From Bacillota bacterium (GTDB lineage Bacteria; Bacillota; Clostridia; Christensenellales; Aristaeellaceae): DNA of 18,057 bases. The notes under the pieces were generated by a model. That model did not search any database and was not told the origin of the DNA. It was given only the letters and a program-made list of their open reading frames with translations. Location of the stretch: assembly GCA_023395615.1 (NCBI GenBank), contig JAEWYP010000006.1, positions 1 to 18,057 on the forward strand, given 5' to 3'. The position numbers were made by a program, and so were the translations under genes. Below are positions 14,853 through 18,057 of this stretch, piece by piece. Numbering within the stretch: position 1 is the first letter of the stretch; each line of letters begins with the position of its first letter.

Positions 14853-16703
14853 ATGAACTGTACTCGCCGCATCACGGATGATCTGCTATATATCGGCGGA
14901 AGCGATCGCAGGCTTGCCAAGTTTGAGAATCAGTTTCCTCTTCCGCGTGGGATTTCATACAACTCCTATCTATTGCTGGATCAACAAACTGTATTGTTGG
15001 ATACGGTGGATCACGCTGTATCTGATGTTTTCTTTGAAAACCTGTCAGATGGGCTTGCGGGACGGAAGCTGAATTATGTGATTGTTCAGCATATGGAGCC
15101 TGATCATGCCGCGACCCTGATGGATCTGATTCTTCGTTATCCTGGCACAACCATTATATGTACCTCAATTGCCGCAAAGATGATCGGCCAATTTTTTGGT
15201 AAGCAGAAAACGCTGACCATACAAACCGTCAGCGACGGCGATACGCTGGATATTGGCACCCGGAAGCTGACGTTTATCACAGCACCCATGGTTCACTGGC
15301 CGGAAGTAATGGTTACATATGATCCGCTGGAACGCACTCTGTTCTCTGCAGATGCCTTTGGCACATTTGGAGCGCTCGGCGGTAATCTTTATGCCGATGA
15401 GTTGAATTTTGAAACAGAGTGGCTGTCGGATGCGCGGCGTTATTACGCAAATATTATCGGTAAATATGGCCCACAGGTTCAAACTCTGCTTAAAAAAGCG
15501 GACGGTTTGGACATTTCCAGAATCTGTTCTCTGCACGGTCCGATCTGGCGGAAAAATATTCCCTGGTATGTGGATAAATATCGTCTTTGGAGCACTTATG
15601 AACCCGAGGAAAAGGGCGTTTTGGTTTTATACGGTTCGATCTACGGGCATACACAGAATGCAGCGGAGGTTCTGGCCGCAAAACTGGCGGATCAGGGTGT
15701 GCGTGTCGCGCTATATGATGTGTCCGTAACAGATATTGGCGATCTTCTATCGGAAACGTGGCGCTTCAGCCATATTGTACTGGCCTGTGCCACTTACAAC
15801 GCCGGGATATTCCCACCAATGGAACAATACCTGCTGGATATCCGCTCGCATAATTTGCAGAATCGTACCTTTGCGATCCTGCAAAATGGTTCCTGGGCAC
15901 CTGCTTCCGGTAGCCTGATGAAGAAGCTGCTTGGAGAGATGAAGGAAATTCATCTTTTGGAACCACTGGTTGATATCCGCTCCGCCTTGCATTCGGAGCA
16001 GATATTGCAGGTTGATGAGCTTGCTTCCGCAATTGCAGCAAGCGTACACCCGGCAGTATCTGTTGCTGTTTCTACTGATCCGGTCGATCCTTCCGCATTA
16101 TTTAAAGTCGGTTATGGCCTGTTCGTACTGACTGCGAAAGACGGCGACAGGGATAACGGATGCATCATCAATACTGTGAACCAAATCACTGCTGTTCCTA
16201 ACCGATTAGCCGTTGCGGTAAATAAACTGAACTATACGCACGACATGATCATGAAGAGCGGTATATTCAACATTAGTATACTCTCCTCCGAAGTTGGTTT
16301 TTCAATCTTCAAACGGTTTGGTTACCAAAGCGGACGTGATGTTGATAAGTTTGCTGATTTCCACAGCGTCGAACGCAGCGCGAATCATTTGTTTTATCTC
16401 ACGGAATCCTGTAACGCATTTCTTTCCTGTAAAGTAATCGCGACTCATGATTACGAAACACATACGTTATTTATTTGTGAGTTAACTGAAGCAAAGATCC
16501 TGACGTCCGATTCCAGCGTAACATATGCGGATTATTTCGACCACATCAAGCCCAAGCCGAAAGCATCGGAGAAAAAAGTGAAAGGCTTCCGTTGCAAAAT
16601 CTGTGGGTATATCTACGAGGGAGATACGCTTCCTCCGGATTATATATGCCCTGTTTGTAAGCACCCGGCATCGGATTTTGAGCCGATTGGATTTAACAGC
16701 TGA
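14853..16703 (+). CDS. Flavodiiron protein (FprA family) fused to flavin reductase and rubredoxin-like domains
   Basis: This 616-residue cytosolic enzyme most likely reduces O2 to water and/or NO to N2O, protecting an anaerobe. Domains: a metallo-beta-lactamase-type diiron domain (about 1-250) with H80-x-E82-x-D84-H85, H148, D167 and H228, a complete ligand set; a flavodoxin domain binding FMN (about 254-395, LYGSIYGHTQNAAEVLA); a flavin-reductase-like domain (about 410-560, VGYGLFVLTAKD, GCIINTVNQIT); and a C-terminal rubredoxin-like iron site with C581, C584, C599, C602. That last domain is the short form found in rubrerythrins (CGYIYEGDTLPPDYICPVC). The fusion may carry an electron chain from NAD(P)H to the diiron site in one chain. 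The start is the ATG at 14853 with AAGGGAGG 7 nt upstream; the frame is open for 67 more codons, but these cross the promoter. Confidence 0.93.
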   Translation: MNCTRRITDDLLYIGGSDRRLAKFENQFPLPRGISYNSYLLLDQQTVLLDTVDHAVSDVFFENLSDGLAGRKLNYVIVQHMEPDHAATLMDLILRYPGTTIICTSIAAKMIGQFFGKQKTLTIQTVSDGDTLDIGTRKLTFITAPMVHWPEVMVTYDPLERTLFSADAFGTFGALGGNLYADELNFETEWLSDARRYYANIIGKYGPQVQTLLKKADGLDISRICSLHGPIWRKNIPWYVDKYRLWSTYEPEEKGVLVLYGSIYGHTQNAAEVLAAKLADQGVRVALYDVSVTDIGDLLSETWRFSHIVLACATYNAGIFPPMEQYLLDIRSHNLQNRTFAILQNGSWAPASGSLMKKLLGEMKEIHLLEPLVDIRSALHSEQILQVDELASAIAASVHPAVSVAVSTDPVDPSALFKVGYGLFVLTAKDGDRDNGCIINTVNQITAVPNRLAVAVNKLNYTHDMIMKSGIFNISILSSEVGFSIFKRFGYQSGRDVDKFADFHSVERSANHLFYLTESCNAFLSCKVIATHDYETHTLFICELTEAKILTSDSSVTYADYFDHIKPKPKASEKKVKGFRCKICGYIYEGDTLPPDYICPVCKHPASDFEPIGFNS

Positions 16704-16769
16704 TTTTATAAAAAGAAAAGAATTCTAATTACTTTTCAGACCGTTGACGAGCCCCGAAGTCATCGCCCT

Positions 16770-16811
16770 GATCGAGGGGGATATGTTTCTAGAAGCATAT
16801 CTCTCTCGATC
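16770..16811 (+). terminator. Forward terminator hairpin after the flavodiiron gene
   Basis: Arms at 16770-16785 (GATCGAGGGGGATATG) and 16796-16811 pair over 16 positions, two of them as G-U when read on the plus strand, followed by TTTCTATG. The 10-nt loop contains the palindrome TTCTAGAA. The G-U pairs become A-C mismatches on the minus strand and no U tail lies on that side, so the hairpin serves the plus strand. It starts 66 nt after the flavodiiron stop and ends 3 nt before the stop of the convergent gene. The DNA between (16704-16769) shows no gene. Confidence 0.65.
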
Positions 16812-16814
16812 TTT

Positions 16815-17411
16815 CTATGACGGGTTTTCGATTACCAGAATGTGATTATAATCATCAGGAGCTTTTTGATCAATGGCTATCATCATCAAAGGGACAGTTC
16901 CTGTGTGAGCATCGATATAGACATAACTGATTTTCTGAAGGGCATTGTTGAGTGTTCTCCAAAATTCAATGATCCAAGTTCCCTTCTGTGAGAAATATGT
17001 GCCCGGCATATCTGCTACAATGTAAGATGAAGCAACGGTTAGCATAGAGAAATAGTTATCATTGAAACGATTATCTTGCTTTGCTAGCATGATTTTTGCT
17101 ATAGAAACCGCATCTTCAAAGGGAAGAGCATCATCCGATGGTTCAACTGGAAGCCATGATGTATTGTATCCTCCCGCCATGGTACCAAATGTGGATGTAT
17201 ATTGGGCATTTAACGAATAATTCCACAATTCATGCGGACCATATATCTTCTCCCATGAAGCTGTATTTTTTGTAACCATTTGTTCAAGTTTGTCATTATC
17301 ATTGGTTGAAAGGTTATATGATACGTCTGTATCAACTGTATCAGCTAGGGCTCCTATTAATGATGATGACAGTATAACCAATATACATATAGACATAAGT
17401 AGTTTTTTCAT
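16815..17411 (-). CDS. Small secreted protein, PepSY-like C-terminus, AT-rich
   Basis: The 198-residue product starts at the ATG at 17411 (MKKLLMSICILVILSSSLIGALA), a clear signal peptide with likely cleavage after GALA at residue 23. The frame extends 15 codons further upstream, but the MKKLL start with AAGAGAAG upstream is far more typical. I do not recognise the family with confidence. The second half has the pattern of a PepSY-like domain: FEDAVSIAKIMLAKQ (98-112), a WIIEFWRT strand, then YVYIDAHTGTVP (163-174). The first half is polar, with many aromatic residues and no cysteine after the signal, so it is probably exported but not a lipoprotein. The gene is visibly AT-richer than every neighbour and uses many A/T-ending codons. 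It sits alone between a terminator and the 5S rRNA genes, which suggests acquisition or a fast-evolving accessory gene. No firm promoter is seen. Confidence 0.7.
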   Translation of the reverse strand: MKKLLMSICILVILSSSLIGALADTVDTDVSYNLSTNDNDKLEQMVTKNTASWEKIYGPHELWNYSLNAQYTSTFGTMAGGYNTSWLPVEPSDDALPFEDAVSIAKIMLAKQDNRFNDNYFSMLTVASSYIVADMPGTYFSQKGTWIIEFWRTLNNALQKISYVYIDAHTGTVPLMMIAIDQKAPDDYNHILVIENPS

Positions 17412-17491
17412 CTTTATTCTTCTCTTCCTTCTATATAACAAACGAATTGATATCAAAAAACATTCTGTCTGGTTAAAAAAAATTGTCTTTA

Positions 17492-17529
17492 TAGCAAAAG
17501 CACCTGCCTTTTGGCAAGTGCTTTTGCTA
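17492..17529 (-). terminator. Terminator after the downstream 5S rRNA gene
   Basis: Arms of 17 nt (17492-17508, 17513-17529) with a 4-nt loop pair almost perfectly. On the minus strand the 3' arm ends GGTGCTTTTGCTA, and AATTTTTTTT follows about 10 nt later. It starts about 6 nt after the 3' end of the 5S gene, so it ends the rRNA transcript. Confidence 0.82.
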
Positions 17530-17535
17530 TGTGGA

Positions 17536-17653
17536 ATGCGGCGGCGATCTACTCTCCCGGGCCGTTACCAGCCAAGTACCCTTGACGTGCTGAGGCTTAA
17601 CTTCTGTGTTCGGTATGGGAACAGGTGGATCCCTCAGGCCATTGCCACCGCAA
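17536..17653 (-). rRNA. rrf: 5S ribosomal RNA, copy 1 (downstream copy)
   Basis: Read on the minus strand this is a full-length 5S rRNA of about 118 nt. The conserved core CCATACCGAACACAGAAGTTAAG is present (it spans about 17597-17619), the ends pair as helix I (TGCGGTGGC with GCCGCCGCA, one G-U), and the 3' half has the usual GGGAGAGTAGATCGCCGCC. End coordinates are uncertain by a few nucleotides. It is the second 5S gene in transcription order, with its own terminator just downstream. It differs from copy 2 at one position, 17640 (C here against T at 18015 on the plus strand), near the 5' end of the RNA around the helix I/loop A/helix II junction. Confidence 0.95.
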
Positions 17654-17866
17654 AGGGTGAACTGATTTGTTGCGTTTGCGTTACCGGCTATTACCTCCGG
17701 TCGGTTTCATAGTCGCATCGCTCCCTGTCGGTCGCTCTGCTCTGTGAAACCTCTCAACCTCTGTTCGCTCTGGGCTTCGCCCAGGCACCCACCGGGTGCA
17801 CGCTCTCTTTGGTTGCCGCAAAGGGTGAACTAATTGCTCCATTTATACTATCGGGTTATCGCCACA
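17654..17866 (-). other. Spacer between the two 5S genes, with inverted repeats and a 5S-edge relic
   Basis: No gene or tRNA is seen in these 213 nt. They contain a 7-nt inverted repeat (GGTTTCA at 17703-17709 with TGAAACC at 17745-17751), two abutting strong hairpins (17770-17784, CTGGGC with GCCCAG; 17785-17799, GCACCC with GGGTGC), and at about 17813-17835 a partial copy of the leader and first bases of the 5S gene (GCAAAGGGTGAACTAATT against GCAAAGGGTGAACTGATT at the gene edges). The hairpins may be RNA-processing structures between the two 5S copies; that is inference. Confidence 0.6.
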
Positions 17867-17904
17867 TAGCAAAAGCACCAGTCTTTCGACAAGTGCTTTT
17901 GCTA
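17867..17904 (-). terminator. Terminator after the upstream 5S rRNA gene
   Basis: Outer arms of 12 nt (17867-17878, TAGCAAAAGCAC, and 17893-17904) pair perfectly, with a further 3-bp inner stem (GTC with GAC). It is homologous to the hairpin at 17492-17529. The U tract after the arm is poor on the minus strand (the next bases are TGTGGCG), so termination here is probably incomplete and copy 1 can be reached by readthrough. Confidence 0.7.
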
Positions 17905-17910
17905 TTTGGA

Positions 17911-18028
17911 ATGCGGCGGCGATCTACTCTCCCGGGCCGTTACCAGCCAAGTACCCTTGACGTGCTGAGGCTTAACTTCTGTGTTCGGTATGGGAACAGG
18001 TGGATCCCTCAGGCTATTGCCACCGCAA
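17911..18028 (-). rRNA. rrf: 5S ribosomal RNA, copy 2 (upstream copy)
   Basis: It is identical to the 5S gene at 17536-17653 apart from one base (18015 T on the plus strand). The conserved core, helix I and the 3' GGGAGAGTAGATCGCC segment are all present. In transcription order it comes first, so a 23S rRNA gene is expected to the right of the window. The 29 nt beyond its 5' end (18029-18057) match the leader of copy 1 exactly. Ends are uncertain by a few nucleotides. Confidence 0.94.
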
Positions 18029-18057
18029 AGGGTGAACTGATTTGTTGCGTTTGCGTT

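Larger units (their letters stand above)
17491..17682. repeat. Direct repeat, unit 1 (terminator + 5S gene + leader)
   Basis: This 192-nt block recurs at 17866-18057 with an offset of 375 nt and only six differences (17505, 17507, 17512, 17514, 17531 and 17640). Four fall in the terminator hairpin, one between terminator and gene, and one in the 5S gene. The repeat probably continues past the right edge of the window, because identity is complete up to the last base. Confidence 0.9.
17866..18057. repeat. Direct repeat, unit 2 (terminator + 5S gene + leader)
   Basis: This is the second member of the 192-nt direct repeat described at 17491-17682. The outer part of the terminator hairpin is kept, while the inner stem carries a compensatory pair change (C-G at 17507/17514 against T-A at 17882/17889), so the hairpin is maintained. 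Confidence 0.9.

Noticed and set aside
17412..17490. Promoter for the AT-rich secreted gene (TTGATA or a T-run with TATATA)
   Set aside because: AT-rich DNA produces such boxes by chance, and no pair has proper spacing.
17290..17712. 140-codon plus-strand frame across the AT-rich gene, the terminator and a 5S gene
   Set aside because: It runs through an rRNA gene and a terminator hairpin on the other strand; not a plausible protein.
17820..17866. Possible promoter between the 5S copies (TTGCTA, then TAGTAT or TATAAA on the minus strand)
   Set aside because: Spacing and box quality do not fit together: 16 nt with a poor -10 box, or 19 nt with a better one. Readthrough from the upstream copy is the simpler explanation.
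1..18057. CRISPR arrays, tRNA genes, riboswitches, transposases, phage or defence genes
   Set aside because: I looked for regular repeats, tRNA cloverleafs (including in the 5S spacer), long leaders and hallmark proteins, and found none that holds up.

Overview
The window looks like a piece of the chromosome of a Gram-positive clostridial bacterium (Bacillota). The gene order matches the classical Bacillus/Clostridium block Asp23/YqhY - nusB - folD - xseA - xseB - ispA. Other pointers are the AmaP/DUF2273 pair, the YuiD-type membrane protein, strong AGGAGG-type ribosome binding sites, GTG and TTG starts, and consensus sigma-A promoters. A flavodiiron protein fused to a flavin reductase and a rubredoxin-like domain suggests an anaerobe. 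Most of the DNA is moderately GC-rich; the gene at 16815-17411 is clearly AT-richer. No species-level call is possible from the sequence alone.

Layout. From 1 to 14610 every gene reads leftwards (minus strand). In transcription order: (a) 14610-10456, a secreted DUF3298-like protein followed by the FtsK/SpoIIIE DNA translocase, with a promoter at 14634-14662 and a terminator at 10403-10437. (b) 10280-7208, hisS and aspS, behind a perfect-consensus promoter at 10312-10341 and without a T-box leader. (c) 7100-1, a long housekeeping operon from the promoter at 7137-7165: an Asp23-family protein, an intercistronic terminator hairpin (6401-6432), AmaP, DUF2273, NusB, a TsaD/Kae1 paralogue, FolD, XseA, XseB, a farnesyl-diphosphate-synthase-type IspA, and a YuiD/DUF212 membrane protein cut by the left edge.

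The only plus-strand gene is the multidomain flavodiiron protein at 14853-16703. It has its own promoter, divergent from the DUF3298-ftsK promoter, and ends at a forward hairpin (16770-16811). That hairpin separates it from a convergent, AT-rich gene for a small secreted PepSY-like protein. The right end (about 17490-18057) holds two nearly identical 5S rRNA genes on the minus strand, each followed by its own terminator. They are probably the 3' end of an rRNA operon whose 23S and 16S genes lie beyond the right edge.

The operons cover folate one-carbon metabolism (FolD), prenyl diphosphate synthesis (IspA), exonuclease VII (XseA/B), antitermination (NusB), tRNA charging (HisS, AspS), chromosome segregation (FtsK), envelope homeostasis (Asp23/AmaP/DUF2273) and O2/NO detoxification (flavodiiron protein). 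I found no phage, CRISPR, defence or transposon genes, and I do not claim a new system. The best leads are the TsaD paralogue, the charged tails and terminator arrangement of the Asp23/AmaP pair, the uncharacterised secreted partner of FtsK, and the recent tandem 5S duplication with compensatory change in its terminator.
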